40,952 nt of DNA from assembly GCA_944363805.1 (NCBI GenBank), contig CALVVH010000005.1:1-40952 (forward strand). Direction: 5' to 3'. Source of the stretch: an uncultured Bacilli bacterium (GTDB taxonomy: Bacteria; Bacillota_I; Bacilli_A; RF39; UBA660). The position numbers and the translations under genes were made by a program. Below the pieces are notes generated by a model, which saw nothing but the letters and a program-made list of their open reading frames with translations, was not told the origin of the DNA and searched no databases. Every line of letters starts with the position of its first letter. Positions within the stretch are counted from its first letter, which is position 1. Of the stretch, positions 16,924-25,717 are shown one piece after another.

Positions 16924-17682
16924 ATGACTGATTTAAAACAAGAAGTACGTTTATTTAGAATATTTGATATACTCGGAGATACTGTTAGGACAGGTCCTCA
17001 ATTATGGTATGTAGACCGGGCTAGGTTAGAGGATGTAAAAAATCATGTTTTAGATTTAATTCTCATATTACGCCTATTAGAAAGATATTTGCCAGTAAAA
17101 ATTGCCTATGATAAAGCAATTGATTATATTATTTGTCATGATTTACCTGAGGCAATAACTGGAGATATAACTAAATTCGAAGGTGTTTCAAGCGATGAAA
17201 TAGATAGAGTAACCAATGAAGCAATTGCCTTTTTAGATGAAAAATTTGCTAATATTATTCCTATTTATGATATCTTAAATGCCTATGAAAATAGGGTAGA
17301 CTTAGAATCTAAAATCGTCAATATGATTGATAAGATTCATTCTGCTACAACATTCTTTAAATACCAAAGTGAAAAGAACATCGATATGGATGATCCAAGA
17401 ATTATGCCAGAACTTCGAAATCATCCCTTTGTAGTTCAAAAAATTTCAGAAGGCAAAGACCTAGCTGATATATTTTTAGAATTTCATCTTAGTAGTGTGA
17501 TGATCAGCGACGCTGAATGTGAAAAATATGGTATTTCACGAGAAGATGCCGATAAGATAGTTGAAATAATAAAATCATTTGCTTTGGAAATGGACAAACA
17601 ACGAAAAGAGAAAACTTTATCGGATATATATGGTGAGTTTCCTGAAAGTGCCATGAAATATAATAGCATGAAGAATAATTAA
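16924..17682 (+). CDS. HD-domain phosphohydrolase (YfbR/HDDC2-like)
   Basis: The 252-residue protein has the metal-binding pattern of HD hydrolases: His41 in KNHVLDL, His72-Asp73 in CHDLPEAITGDI and Asp136 in NMIDKI. The Glu and GDI after the HD pair resemble the YfbR/HDDC2 group, whose characterised members dephosphorylate deoxynucleoside monophosphates. The substrate here is not known, and the N-terminal motif departs from the usual AEHS. It has its own promoter with an unusual inverted repeat and a near-ideal ribosome site. It converges on the split ZIP gene. I am confident in the fold and unsure of the substrate. Confidence 0.8.
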   Translation: MTDLKQEVRLFRIFDILGDTVRTGPQLWYVDRARLEDVKNHVLDLILILRLLERYLPVKIAYDKAIDYIICHDLPEAITGDITKFEGVSSDEIDRVTNEAIAFLDEKFANIIPIYDILNAYENRVDLESKIVNMIDKIHSATTFFKYQSEKNIDMDDPRIMPELRNHPFVVQKISEGKDLADIFLEFHLSSVMISDAECEKYGISREDADKIVEIIKSFALEMDKQRKEKTLSDIYGEFPESAMKYNSMKNN

Positions 17683-17703
17683 AAACACTAGATTAACCTA
17701 GTG
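17681..17703 (-). terminator. Terminator of the ZIP gene
   Basis: CACTAG (17686-17691) and CTAGTG (17698-17703) form a hairpin; on the minus strand it is followed by a T-run (A-run 17681-17685 on the plus strand). Confidence 0.7.
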
Positions 17704-18103
17704 CTACATCAAATATCATCATGACGATGAATCCCAGTATTGTAAATAGGGCCATAAGGTCCTTTTTTTGATTTGTTTGACTTTCGGGTATCAATTCTTG
17801 CACAACAACATAAATCATTGCTCCTCCCGCAAAGGCCAGAAGAACAGGTAATAAAATTTGAATTTTTAAAACTAGTATTGCTCCAATTACAGCAGATATT
17901 GGTTCAACGAAACCACTTAGGTTTCCAAACAAAAAAGCTTTACTTCGACTCATCCCTTCACGGCGAAGAGGCAAGGATACAGCAGAACCTTCCGGAAAGT
18001 TTTGAATACCTATGCCTAAAGCTAACATTAACGCTGCGGTAACAGTAGCTCCTTCAATGCCATAAGCAATAGACCCAAATGCTACCCCGATTGCCATACC
18101 TTC
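17693..18103 (-). pseudogene. ZIP-family metal transporter, 3' half cut off by an integrated element
   Basis: The reading frame from 18103 down codes for PEGMAIGVAFGSIAYGIEGA and three to four more membrane helices, including IGIQNFPEGSAVS, the second metal-site motif of the ZIP (ZupT/GufA) family of zinc and other divalent metal importers. The first half is 3.4 kb away at 21528-21925. Joining the two at the shared dinucleotide yields one open frame of 268 residues with the intact motif HNIPEGMAIG. A start at ATG 18097 could in theory express this half, but it lacks four helices and should not transport. The gene is broken as read and would be repaired by excision. Confidence 0.9.
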
Positions 18104-18115
18104 TGGTTCGTTAAT
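18095..18115. repeat. Hybrid attachment site, left end of the element
   Basis: Plus strand: the chromosomal half CATACCT (18095-18101), core TC (18102-18103), then the element half TGGT-TCG-TTAAT (18104-18115). It shares TCTGGT with the right site. With the other hybrid site it resolves into two near-palindromic parents with the same central dinucleotide. Confidence 0.85.
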
Positions 18116-19338
18116 TATGTAATATCTTTAAACTTAAAAAAAATAGTTACTTCCTTATTTTGGCTAATTTCAATTTTATCGATCAGTGTTAAAAGAAGGT
18201 TTCTAACTTCTAAAAAATTATCCCATAATTTGCTATCGATATTAAACTGACTTTTTCTAACAATTTCTTGTACAATTTTGATAATATTTTGTTCCAAAAC
18301 TTCATAATTAAAAGCATGAGCAGTACAAAGCTGTTTTTTATAATGCCTTCGATAGTAATTACAACACATATAACTATTTCCATCTTTATTTCTTTTCCTA
18401 ATTCCTAAATGATGACTACATTCCTGACAATAAAGTAATTTATCTAATAATCTAATTTCTTCTTTATCTTCTCTTATTGTAGTTTTAAGTTTGTTTTGTA
18501 CCATTTTAAATGCCTTCTTAGAAATTATCGCTGGATGATTATCTGGACATATTACCCATTTATTAGTATCATTTTTAATTATATGCCGATACTTATAACT
18601 TAATCGTCGATATTTATTTTGAACTAAATCTCCCGTATATATTTGATTAGTTAAAATATTTCTAATAGCATTAATTGACCATTTATTACTACTGTTTTTT
18701 CTAATTTTACCAAAAGTAGGAATATTTTCTTTATTCAAATATTCTTTTATTTGGTGCAAGCTATACTCTTGTAAATATAAATCATATATTTTTTTTACAA
18801 TATATTTTTCTTTGTCATTGATAATTATTTGGTTTTTATTCTTAGGGCTTTGTTTATACCCTAAAGGCAGACATCCTCCCGTCCAAAGTCCACTTTTTTG
18901 CATACTTTTAAAAGCAGTTCTAATTTTTTTGGAAATATCTTTGGCATATAAATCATTAATAATTGCTTTAAATGGAGCAATATCATTATTAGCATTATCT
19001 TTAAATGTATCTATGTTATCTGTAATAGCAATAAATCGTACATTGTTGATAGGAAAGAAACATTCTACTAATTCTCCCGTTTTAATATAATCTCTTCCTA
19101 ACCGAGACATATCTTTAACTATCACCATATTTATTTTATTGTTTCTTATATCATCTAGCATTCTTTGAAACTCTGGTCTCTGAAAATTAGTACCTGTATA
19201 TCCATCATCAATATAAATATCCCTTATCACAAAGCCCATATTATTAGCATAATCAATCAGAAGCCTTTGTTGATTTCTAATGCTTTCGTTTTTATCCTCT
19301 TTAGATAGTCTTATATATAATCCAGCTTTATACTTCAT
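18115..19338 (-). CDS. Large serine recombinase (site-specific integrase)
   Basis: The 407-residue enzyme has an N-terminal resolvase-type catalytic domain with Arg10 and nucleophile Ser12 (YIRLSKED), the helix with MSRLGRD (Arg79, Arg82), a recombinase domain (about 155-290) and a zinc ribbon with Cys304, Cys307, Cys325/326 and Cys338. The layout and length fit TndX/Tn1549-type integrases, though at the short end because the final coiled coil is small. It cuts at a central dinucleotide and needs no repeats or host factors; excision usually requires a small directionality factor. All catalytic residues are present, so it should be active. It ends next to the left att site, as is usual. There is no clear ribosome site upstream of ATG 19338, so expression may be low. 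Confidence 0.92.
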   Translation of the reverse strand: MKYKAGLYIRLSKEDKNESIRNQQRLLIDYANNMGFVIRDIYIDDGYTGTNFQRPEFQRMLDDIRNNKINMVIVKDMSRLGRDYIKTGELVECFFPINNVRFIAITDNIDTFKDNANNDIAPFKAIINDLYAKDISKKIRTAFKSMQKSGLWTGGCLPLGYKQSPKNKNQIIINDKEKYIVKKIYDLYLQEYSLHQIKEYLNKENIPTFGKIRKNSSNKWSINAIRNILTNQIYTGDLVQNKYRRLSYKYRHIIKNDTNKWVICPDNHPAIISKKAFKMVQNKLKTTIREDKEEIRLLDKLLYCQECSHHLGIRKRNKDGNSYMCCNYYRRHYKKQLCTAHAFNYEVLEQNIIKIVQEIVRKSQFNIDSKLWDNFLEVRNLLLTLIDKIEISQNKEVTIFFKFKDIT

Positions 19339-19463
19339 TTTTTATTGGGTAGGGAAGAGATATATTTTTTTAATAACTTATCTAAAGAAGCATTCTGATA
19401 TTTTATCTTATATGTATATTTTTTCATATAGTAATTATTATTCTAAATTTTAAAAAAATATAC

Positions 19464-19501
19464 AAAAAAAGAAGACTTTCAATCTTCTAAAAAGTCTTCT
19501 T
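19464..19501 (-). terminator. Terminator of the cargo operon in the element
   Basis: AAGAAGACTTT (19469-19479) pairs perfectly with AAAGTCTTCTT (19491-19501); the A-run at 19464-19470 gives a T-run on the minus strand. The stem overlaps the last codons of the DUF1292-like gene and separates the cargo from the recombinase gene. Confidence 0.85.
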
Positions 19502-19736
19502 GATAATCCTCCGAGTAGTCATTAATTAATTTGCTTAAAATAACCGGATCTGTTACTTTTTGAATATAAGTTTCATTATTTTCTGTAATCTCTTTTAAAA
19601 TTATATAATCATTATTTGGTTCTTCAACTTCATTAAGTCCCACTGCTAAGAAAAATTTTGCTCCATCTATCACACTATCCAATAGTAGTAGATAACTTTT
19701 ACCATTTTCTAAATCTATTATTTCATCAACCTTCAT
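19479..19736 (-). CDS. DUF1292-like small acidic protein
   Basis: The 85-residue product (LENGKSYLLLLDSVIDGAKFFLAVGL...DYIILKEITEN) fits the DUF1292/YrzB pattern of a small beta-rich domain followed by an acidic tail (DYSEDYQEDFLED). It starts 2 bases after the stop of the large cargo gene, and its ribosome site AGAGGAAGG lies within the last codons of that gene, implying translational coupling. Family function is unknown. Being small and next to a serine integrase, a recombination directionality factor is conceivable, but its coupling to the cargo gene suggests a partner of that protein instead. Confidence 0.6.
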   Translation of the reverse strand: MKVDEIIDLENGKSYLLLLDSVIDGAKFFLAVGLNEVEEPNNDYIILKEITENNETYIQKVTDPVILSKLINDYSEDYQEDFLED

Positions 19737-19738
19737 TT

Positions 19739-21454
19739 TTACCTTCCTCTTTCATCACTTTCTAATGTTTCAACTTCTTCTTCAACTAAACCTAGTGATT
19801 TATCGATTACTTTGTTAGCTTTATTAATTAATCTTTGCTTATCGTCATTACTCAATGATGAATTATTTATTTTTCTCTTTATTTCATCTATATTTGCAGT
19901 AACACTATTATGATTTAAGTTTTTAAGGTTTTTACGAACCGTTTTAATTTCATTTCGTAAGTCATAATATTGTTCACTTTTTGCTTTAGGTAGAACTGCT
20001 GCTAGTCCTGATAATCCTAAACCGCTGATTCCTAATCCTAAAACCCCATTACTAATCGTTGTAACAGCATTAACGGCATTGGTAGCATTGGCGGTCATTT
20101 GAGCTGCAAACGCTCCTAATTCTGTTCCTCCCATCGTCCAAATACCAGTAGTGGCGTTAAAAACTGCTTCGCTTCCTGTCATCGTTTGGACAGCTGATGC
20201 TAAGGCTGTATTAGCTCCATGCAAGGCAACTTGTTCACTAGCAATTGATTCTGCCCACAAAGCACTATTATTAAGCATTGCTGAAGTCATACTAGCAACT
20301 TGACCTGATTGTATCATTGTTGTAATCGCTGGTATTAAGTATTGTAATGCTACAATCGTTGCTACAATGAGTAGGGCAATACCAACAGCAATTAGTATTT
20401 GTTTCTTATGTTTGTTAATCCATTTACATGTTCTTCTAGCTACTACTTTAATTTTTGGCTCATTAGAAGTATCTAAATATTCCACTTCATCTTCTGGATT
20501 ATTATTGTTATCATTATTGATAATAGGTTCAGCATCATCGTCTAAGTTTTGTTGTTCTTGAACAGTAGTTTCTTTGCCAGGAGTAACCGATTCTGTATGT
20601 TCTTTATTTTCTTCTTCCTTAGCTGCTACTTTACTATCATCTTTACTTTGTTCTTTTTTCTCTTTAGTATTACTAACTATATTAGCATTACTTCGATCGC
20701 CTCCATCATAAACAATCCCAAATCTGTTACAAAGAGCTTCAAATTCATTTTGACTTTTGATATTATCTATCGCAAAAAAGGCTGTTTTATTCCGCATATC
20801 TTGAATAACTTCACTTAATTTATTCTTAGTATCATCATTAATAGCTAAACCCTTGCAATCGTTTTCTAAAGAATTGATACCGGTTAATAATTCATTTTTA
20901 AAATCATTTACATTGATTCCTCGAACGCTATTATTATATATCGTTTTTTGTTCATTGCTGTGCTTTAATGCTTCTTCATATGGTCCTTTTAAACTGTTTA
21001 TTTCGTTAGTTAACTTAACAGTTTGAGCTGTTTTTTCTTGTTCAGTAATATTAGGATTTTTACTAAGCTCATAAATTTTCCTTTTTGTATCCAAAACATC
21101 TTGTTTGAGTTGAAGTACCTTTTCTTCGGCGTTTAAATAAGCTTTAATTGCCTCAAAGTGGGTATTGATATCTTTCATTCCGTCATTTATTTTTTGGATA
21201 ACTTTTGCATCGGACTTTTTATAATTTTCATCACTTTCTAAAATATCTGCTAACTCATCCATTTTGCTAATCATAATTTTAGAAAAGTCGACGATTGTTA
21301 CTTTACTGTTAGCTTGTTTTTGTAGTGTTAATAATTTATCTAGCAAATCATACGGTTCCATATTCATTGCTTTAAGTTCTTTAGTAAATTTGCTAGCATC
21401 AGTAATAGTAAAACCATTATCTGTAAATTGATTTCCTAATTCATTCATAATCAT
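19739..21454 (-). CDS. Cargo membrane protein with long coiled coil and single membrane anchor
   Basis: I do not recognise a family. The 571-residue protein (numbered from Met 21454) has a charged helical and coiled-coil N-terminal half (about 1-255), a Lys/Glu/Asn-rich disordered linker (about 260-340, with a run of four Asn), a basic patch RRTCKWINKHKKQ, then a strong membrane helix (about 352-378). After it comes an Ala/Thr/Met/Asn-rich part (about 380-480) ending in a Gly/Leu/Ser-rich hydrophobic segment (GVLGLGISGLGLSGL), and a charged helical tail. A cell-surface or membrane-acting effector would fit. ATG 21454 follows GGAAGG and lies 13 bases after the predicted transcription start; the in-frame ATG at 21475 lies upstream of that start and is excluded. 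Confidence 0.7.
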   Translation of the reverse strand: MIMNELGNQFTDNGFTITDASKFTKELKAMNMEPYDLLDKLLTLQKQANSKVTIVDFSKIMISKMDELADILESDENYKKSDAKVIQKINDGMKDINTHFEAIKAYLNAEEKVLQLKQDVLDTKRKIYELSKNPNITEQEKTAQTVKLTNEINSLKGPYEEALKHSNEQKTIYNNSVRGINVNDFKNELLTGINSLENDCKGLAINDDTKNKLSEVIQDMRNKTAFFAIDNIKSQNEFEALCNRFGIVYDGGDRSNANIVSNTKEKKEQSKDDSKVAAKEEENKEHTESVTPGKETTVQEQQNLDDDAEPIINNDNNNNPEDEVEYLDTSNEPKIKVVARRTCKWINKHKKQILIAVGIALLIVATIVALQYLIPAITTMIQSGQVASMTSAMLNNSALWAESIASEQVALHGANTALASAVQTMTGSEAVFNATTGIWTMGGTELGAFAAQMTANATNAVNAVTTISNGVLGLGISGLGLSGLAAVLPKAKSEQYYDLRNEIKTVRKNLKNLNHNSVTANIDEIKRKINNSSLSNDDKQRLINKANKVIDKSLGLVEEEVETLESDERGR

Positions 21455-21473
21455 AATCCCTTCCATTGTTAAC

Positions 21474-21502
21474 ATTTTATCATGATTTAAATCAATTGTC
21501 TA
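21474..21502 (-). promoter_or_regulatory. Promoter of the cargo operon just inside the right att site
   Basis: On the minus strand TAGACA (21497-21502), 17 bases, TAAAAT (21474-21479). It lies wholly within the element, so the cargo is expressed wherever the element integrates. Confidence 0.65.
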
Positions 21503-21515
21503 TCCTTGTTACATG

Positions 21516-21536
21516 ATTAATAAACCATCTGGTATG
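21516..21536. repeat. Hybrid attachment site, right end of the element
   Basis: Plus strand: element half ATTAA-TAA-ACCA (21516-21527), core TC (21528-21529), chromosomal half TGGTATG (21530-21536). Shares TCTGGT (21528-21533) with the left site at 18102-18107. Confidence 0.85.
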
Positions 21537-21925
21537 TTGTGTAATGTAATGGAAGAAATAAGCATAACAGAACGTTTCAAACTACTTTTTGCTGCTACAT
21601 CTCGTTTACTTTTTTTAAGCATTATATCGAAAACTTTATCCCCGATATAAAGTAAAATTCCTCCAGCTAGAAAACTTAAAGATACCACTAACCATGGAAT
21701 CATTTTGAGAGTCTCAGCCATCTCGATAGCGGGTGATAGCAGTGACCAAAATGTCGCTGCTATCATGACTCCTGCTGCAAATCCTAACATGGCATCTAAA
21801 ATACTTTTGTTAACTTTTTTAAACAAAAAAACTACCGCCGCCCCCAATGCCGTAATAGCCCAAGTAAATAGGGTAGCAATTAGAGCCTGGAGGGGATAAC
21901 TTAAATTTATAAACCAATCAAACAC
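21528..21925 (-). pseudogene. ZIP-family metal transporter, 5' half
   Basis: GTG 21925 with AAGGAGG upstream starts a protein with four membrane helices up to the conserved TM4 motif LHNIP. After the core the frame runs into the element and stops at 21509 (ending GLLIM). In intact ZIP transporters this motif binds the transported metal; here it is cut in the middle. With the 3' half (17693-18103) a 268-residue transporter is restored in frame (398 + 409 bases). The truncated product, if made, would be a non-functional 138-residue membrane stub. Confidence 0.9.
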
Positions 21926-21985
21926 GTATAAATCCTCCTTATTCTCTATATAATTTATGTGTTATAAAATTATCGGTGATTTTTC

Positions 21986-22014
21986 TTTACAAAAGTTTTC
22001 AAAACTATTATAAT
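21986..22014 (+). promoter_or_regulatory. Promoter of lon with short palindrome in the spacer
   Basis: TTTACA (21986-21991), 17 bases, TATAAT (22009-22014). The spacer holds AGTTTT-C-AAAACT (21994-22006), a perfect short palindrome that might be an operator. It does not match CIRCE or the CtsR heptads. Confidence 0.75.
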
Positions 22015-22041
22015 AACTTTTGAGTTCGGGAGGTTATGTCA

Positions 22042-24303
22042 ATGTTCAACGTACCAGTTATTATTTTAAAAAATCTCGTCATCCTTCCTAAACAGGAAAT
22101 AAAGTTAGAATTAAATAATATAATCAGCGAAAAAGCTATTAAAGAATCTTCTTTAAATTATAAAAGCGAAATATTGGTCATAGCTCCCACTGATACTTTT
22201 GAAGAAGAACCTAGCGTCGATGATTTACCCAAGGTTGGAGTAATCGCTCGTATTAAGAGTAAAATATCTGGCCCAAATGGTATTCAAGTTAAATTACAAG
22301 GGCTAAAAAGAGTCGCTGTCAATCGGTATTTTGGAGGAACTGATGACATTTTATTTAGTGAAGCCATGTATATCGATTTGCCTCCATTAATTGAAGAAGA
22401 AAGCAATGCTATTTTAAGAAAACTACTCAGTGTTTTAAAAAAATATATCGAAACATCTGATAGCGCATCCAATGATATTTTAGCTTTTGTTACTAACAGT
22501 AAAGATTTAGATCGCATCACTGATGCCATAGCTTCTTATCTTCCTTTTGATATTGGCAAAAAGATGGAATATATGCAAAATATCAATCCTATAAAACGGG
22601 CTAAAGCATTGATAAAAGATATGAATGAAGAAATCAAAATACTAGAACTAGATGCCGAAATCGATGAAAAAGTCGCCGAAAGCTTCAATTTAGATCAAAA
22701 GAAATTTGTTTTAAAAGAAAAATTAAAAGTCATTCAACAAGAACTGGGAGATACTACTTTAAAAGATGAAGAAGTAACTCGTTTTCGTGAGCTTTTAAAT
22801 AAATTGCGCATCGAAAAGAAAATTAAAGATAAGATTGCTCATGAAATAGCTAAATATGAAGTCATGAATGAATCTAGTCCAGAAATTAGTATTCTTCGTA
22901 ACTACATCGATTACATCTTGAATTTGCCATGGAATAAAAGTACTAAAGAAAATGCTAATTTTAATGCTGTTTTAAGAGAATTGGATGAATCCCATTATGG
23001 TCTTGAACAAATAAAAAATCGAATTGCGGAATATGTGGCAATTAAATACATCAATAAAAATATTGCTAGCCCAATTATTTGCCTAGTTGGTCCTCCGGGA
23101 GTTGGTAAAACTAGTATTGCTATGTCTATTGCCTCAGCATTAAACCGAAAATTTTATAAAATCAGCGTCGGTGGCTTAAATGACTCAACAGAACTAATTG
23201 GTTCCAGAAGAACATATCTAGCAGCTTCCCCCGGCAAAATCATTCAAGGAATTAGGAAAAGTGGTAGCAATAACCCTGTTATCTTGATCGACGAAGTCGA
23301 TAAGATGGTCAAAGATTATCGTGGTGATCCAGCAAGTACATTACTAGAAATACTTGATCCTGTCCAAAATAAATACTTTGTTGACAATTATGTCGAAGAG
23401 CCATTTGATCTTAGTAATGTTTTGTTTATTCTTACGGCTAATTCAACTAATGATATTCCCTCAACTCTTTTAGATAGAGTAGAAATAATTGAACTAAACA
23501 GTTATACTATCTTTGAAAAGAAAGATATTGCTAAAAAATATCTTTTGCCTAGGATATATAAAGAACATATCATCGTTAATGAAAAATTACATTTTTCCGA
23601 TGAACTACTTTATTTCATTATCAATGCCTACACTAAAGAAGCAGGAGTTCGGGAACTAGAAAGAACCCTTAGTTCTCTAATTAGAAAAATGGCTATAAAT
23701 AACATTAAAACTATTAATGAAGATAAAGTAATTAAACTATTAGGTAATCCTAAATATACTAATGAATTAATAAAAGAAACGGAATCAGGAGTAGTAAATA
23801 TGCTAGCCTATACTCCTCTTGGGGGGATGGTTACAACTACAGAAGTTGCTGAATATAAAGGCGCTGGTAATATTTTAGTGACAGGTAGCGTCGGCAAAGT
23901 GATGGAAGAAAGTATTAAAGTAATCGTCTCTTTTATCAAAAGTCACTATAAATACAATTTAAATAACATCGACTTGCATTTTCATTTCCTCGATGCCCAA
24001 ACCAAAAAAGACGGTCCATCTGCAGGTCTTAGTATTGCTGTTGCTCTTTTATCCTTATTAGAAAAAAAGCCGGTTTCTACTGACATTGCTTTTACTGGTG
24101 AATTATCTTTAAATGGTTCAGTACTTAAAGTCGGTGGCCTAAAAGAAAAACTTATCGGCGCTTACAATGACAATATCAAAACCGTTTATATTCCTCAAGG
24201 AAACTTACGTGACTTAGAAGAAGTACCTAAAGAAATAACTAATAACATGGAGATTATCGCCGTGGCATCTTTCAGTGACTTATATACAAATATTTTTAAA
24301 TAA
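22042..24303 (+). CDS. lon: ATP-dependent Lon protease
   Basis: Lon degrades damaged and selected regulatory proteins in the cytosol (EC 3.4.21.53). The 753-residue protein has the LON substrate-binding domain (about 1-190), a coiled-coil hairpin, the AAA+ module with Walker A GPPGVGKT (about 350-357) and Walker B VILIDEVDKM, and the protease domain with catalytic Ser660 in KDGPSAG and the Lys of GLKEK (about 701-703). ATG 22042 lies 8 bases after GGGAGG; ATG 22036 is too close. It is monocistronic or leads into murF. Length is slightly below the usual 770-800. Confidence 0.96.
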   Translation: MFNVPVIILKNLVILPKQEIKLELNNIISEKAIKESSLNYKSEILVIAPTDTFEEEPSVDDLPKVGVIARIKSKISGPNGIQVKLQGLKRVAVNRYFGGTDDILFSEAMYIDLPPLIEEESNAILRKLLSVLKKYIETSDSASNDILAFVTNSKDLDRITDAIASYLPFDIGKKMEYMQNINPIKRAKALIKDMNEEIKILELDAEIDEKVAESFNLDQKKFVLKEKLKVIQQELGDTTLKDEEVTRFRELLNKLRIEKKIKDKIAHEIAKYEVMNESSPEISILRNYIDYILNLPWNKSTKENANFNAVLRELDESHYGLEQIKNRIAEYVAIKYINKNIASPIICLVGPPGVGKTSIAMSIASALNRKFYKISVGGLNDSTELIGSRRTYLAASPGKIIQGIRKSGSNNPVILIDEVDKMVKDYRGDPASTLLEILDPVQNKYFVDNYVEEPFDLSNVLFILTANSTNDIPSTLLDRVEIIELNSYTIFEKKDIAKKYLLPRIYKEHIIVNEKLHFSDELLYFIINAYTKEAGVRELERTLSSLIRKMAINNIKTINEDKVIKLLGNPKYTNELIKETESGVVNMLAYTPLGGMVTTTEVAEYKGAGNILVTGSVGKVMEESIKVIVSFIKSHYKYNLNNIDLHFHFLDAQTKKDGPSAGLSIAVALLSLLEKKPVSTDIAFTGELSLNGSVLKVGGLKEKLIGAYNDNIKTVYIPQGNLRDLEEVPKEITNNMEIIAVASFSDLYTNIFK

Positions 24304-24332
24304 GATATAATATTATAAAGGATGTGAAGAAA

Positions 24333-25709
24333 ATGAACTCATTAGCTATTTATGATAACATAGCTATTTTAACTGTCTATAATTATATTTCTATCGATAT
24401 TAAGAGAGTTAAAACCGATACCAGAAAAATTAACAGTGGAGATTGTTATGTAGGAATTAAAGGTGAACATAATGATGGCAATCGATTTTATAAGGATGCC
24501 TTTTTAAAAGGCGCAAATATAGTTATATTGGATAACTATCAAGAAAATCCTGAAGACTTACAATATTTAAAAGATAACAATAAAAGTATTATTGTTGTTA
24601 AAGATTCTATCATTGCTCTAGGTGAGCTAGCCAAATTTAAACGTTCATCTTTTAAAAATCCTGTAGTGGCTATCACCGGCAGTGCTGGCAAAACTTCAAC
24701 CAAAGATATCGTCTATAGTGTTTTAAAAGAAAAATATGCGGCACAAAAAACCATTGGCAACCAAAATAATCATATTGGGTTGCCTCTTACTGTCTTATCT
24801 TTAGATAATAATACTGAAGTGTTAGTACTTGAAATGGGCATGAACCATCTAGGTGAAATAAGTTATCTAACGAGTATTGCTAAGCCTGATGTTGCCATAA
24901 TTACCAACGTGGGAACAGCACACATCGGCAACCTAGGTAGTAGGGAAAATATTTTAAAAGCTAAACTTGAAATACTTGAAGGCTTAAGTCCCAATGGAAC
25001 TCTTATTATCAATAATGATAATGATTTATTACATGAGTGGTATTTAAATAATAAAGATAATTACAAGATATTGACGATTGGTATTCACAATGAAAGTGAT
25101 TTTCAAGCCCAAGATATTGTAATTACAGAATCAAACAGTACCTTTATTTGCCAAGATAAGTCTTATCAAGTTCCTGTTGGGGGTGAACACTTTATTTATA
25201 ACGCTTTAGTTTCTATTGCTGTAGCCAGCATTTTTTCCATCGATTATGCTAGTATTCAAAAGGGTATTGCTAATTTTGAATTAAGTAGCAACCGTATGAA
25301 TATAATTAATAATGAAGATTTAAAGGTTACTATCATCGATGATTCTTACAACGCTAATTACGATTCGATGAGTTATGCTATTAAATATTTGAGTAGTTTG
25401 GATGGGCGCTTGATTGCTGTATTAGGAACAATGCGTGAACTAGGAAATTATTCCGAAAAATTACATCGTTGCTTAGGAAAACTAATCAAAGATGAACAAA
25501 TAGATATCTTAATTACCGTCGGCGATGATGCAGAATATATCAATGATGAAGCCATCAAATTAGGTTTTGATGCAAATAATAGTTATCACTTTTCTAACAA
25601 CAAAGATGCTATAAATCTATTAAATGATATATTAAAATCAGAAGATAAAGTCTTAATAAAAGCCAGTAACTCTTTAAATTTCAAGGAAATAGTAGAAGCT
25701 ATCAAGTGA
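24333..25709 (+). CDS. murF: UDP-N-acetylmuramoyl-tripeptide--D-alanyl-D-alanine ligase
   Basis: MurF attaches the D-Ala-D-Ala dipeptide to the UDP-MurNAc tripeptide, the last cytoplasmic step of the peptidoglycan stem. The 458-residue protein has the N-terminal substrate domain, the ATP loop GSAGKTSTK (116-124), the NQNNHIGLPLTVL motif and DDSYNANYDSM typical of MurF. A GTG at 24324 is in frame, but the AAAGGA site suits ATG 24333. ddl, which makes its dipeptide substrate, follows 8 bases later: a functional pair. Their presence shows that this organism builds a cell wall. Confidence 0.93.
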   Translation: MNSLAIYDNIAILTVYNYISIDIKRVKTDTRKINSGDCYVGIKGEHNDGNRFYKDAFLKGANIVILDNYQENPEDLQYLKDNNKSIIVVKDSIIALGELAKFKRSSFKNPVVAITGSAGKTSTKDIVYSVLKEKYAAQKTIGNQNNHIGLPLTVLSLDNNTEVLVLEMGMNHLGEISYLTSIAKPDVAIITNVGTAHIGNLGSRENILKAKLEILEGLSPNGTLIINNDNDLLHEWYLNNKDNYKILTIGIHNESDFQAQDIVITESNSTFICQDKSYQVPVGGEHFIYNALVSIAVASIFSIDYASIQKGIANFELSSNRMNIINNEDLKVTIIDDSYNANYDSMSYAIKYLSSLDGRLIAVLGTMRELGNYSEKLHRCLGKLIKDEQIDILITVGDDAEYINDEAIKLGFDANNSYHFSNNKDAINLLNDILKSEDKVLIKASNSLNFKEIVEAIK

Positions 25710-25717
25710 GGAGTTTT

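Larger units (their letters stand above)
18104..21529 (-). mobile_element. 3.4-kb serine-recombinase element inserted in a ZIP transporter gene
   Basis: The element measures 3,426 bp between the two core dinucleotides. It holds three genes, all on the minus strand: a cargo membrane protein, a DUF1292-like protein and a large serine recombinase that ends right at the left boundary. A cargo promoter sits just inside the right boundary. Replication, conjugation and phage genes are absent, so it is either a minimal autonomous cassette or moves with help. Rebuilt attP: ATTAA-TAA-ACCA-TC-TGGT-TCG-TTAAT; rebuilt attB: CATACCT-TC-TGGTATG. Deleting the element restores the ZIP frame without a scar. 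Confidence 0.88.

Noticed and set aside
19479..19736. Firm call of the 85-residue protein as a recombination directionality factor
   Set aside because: Only its size and location fit; it is coupled to the cargo gene and looks like DUF1292.
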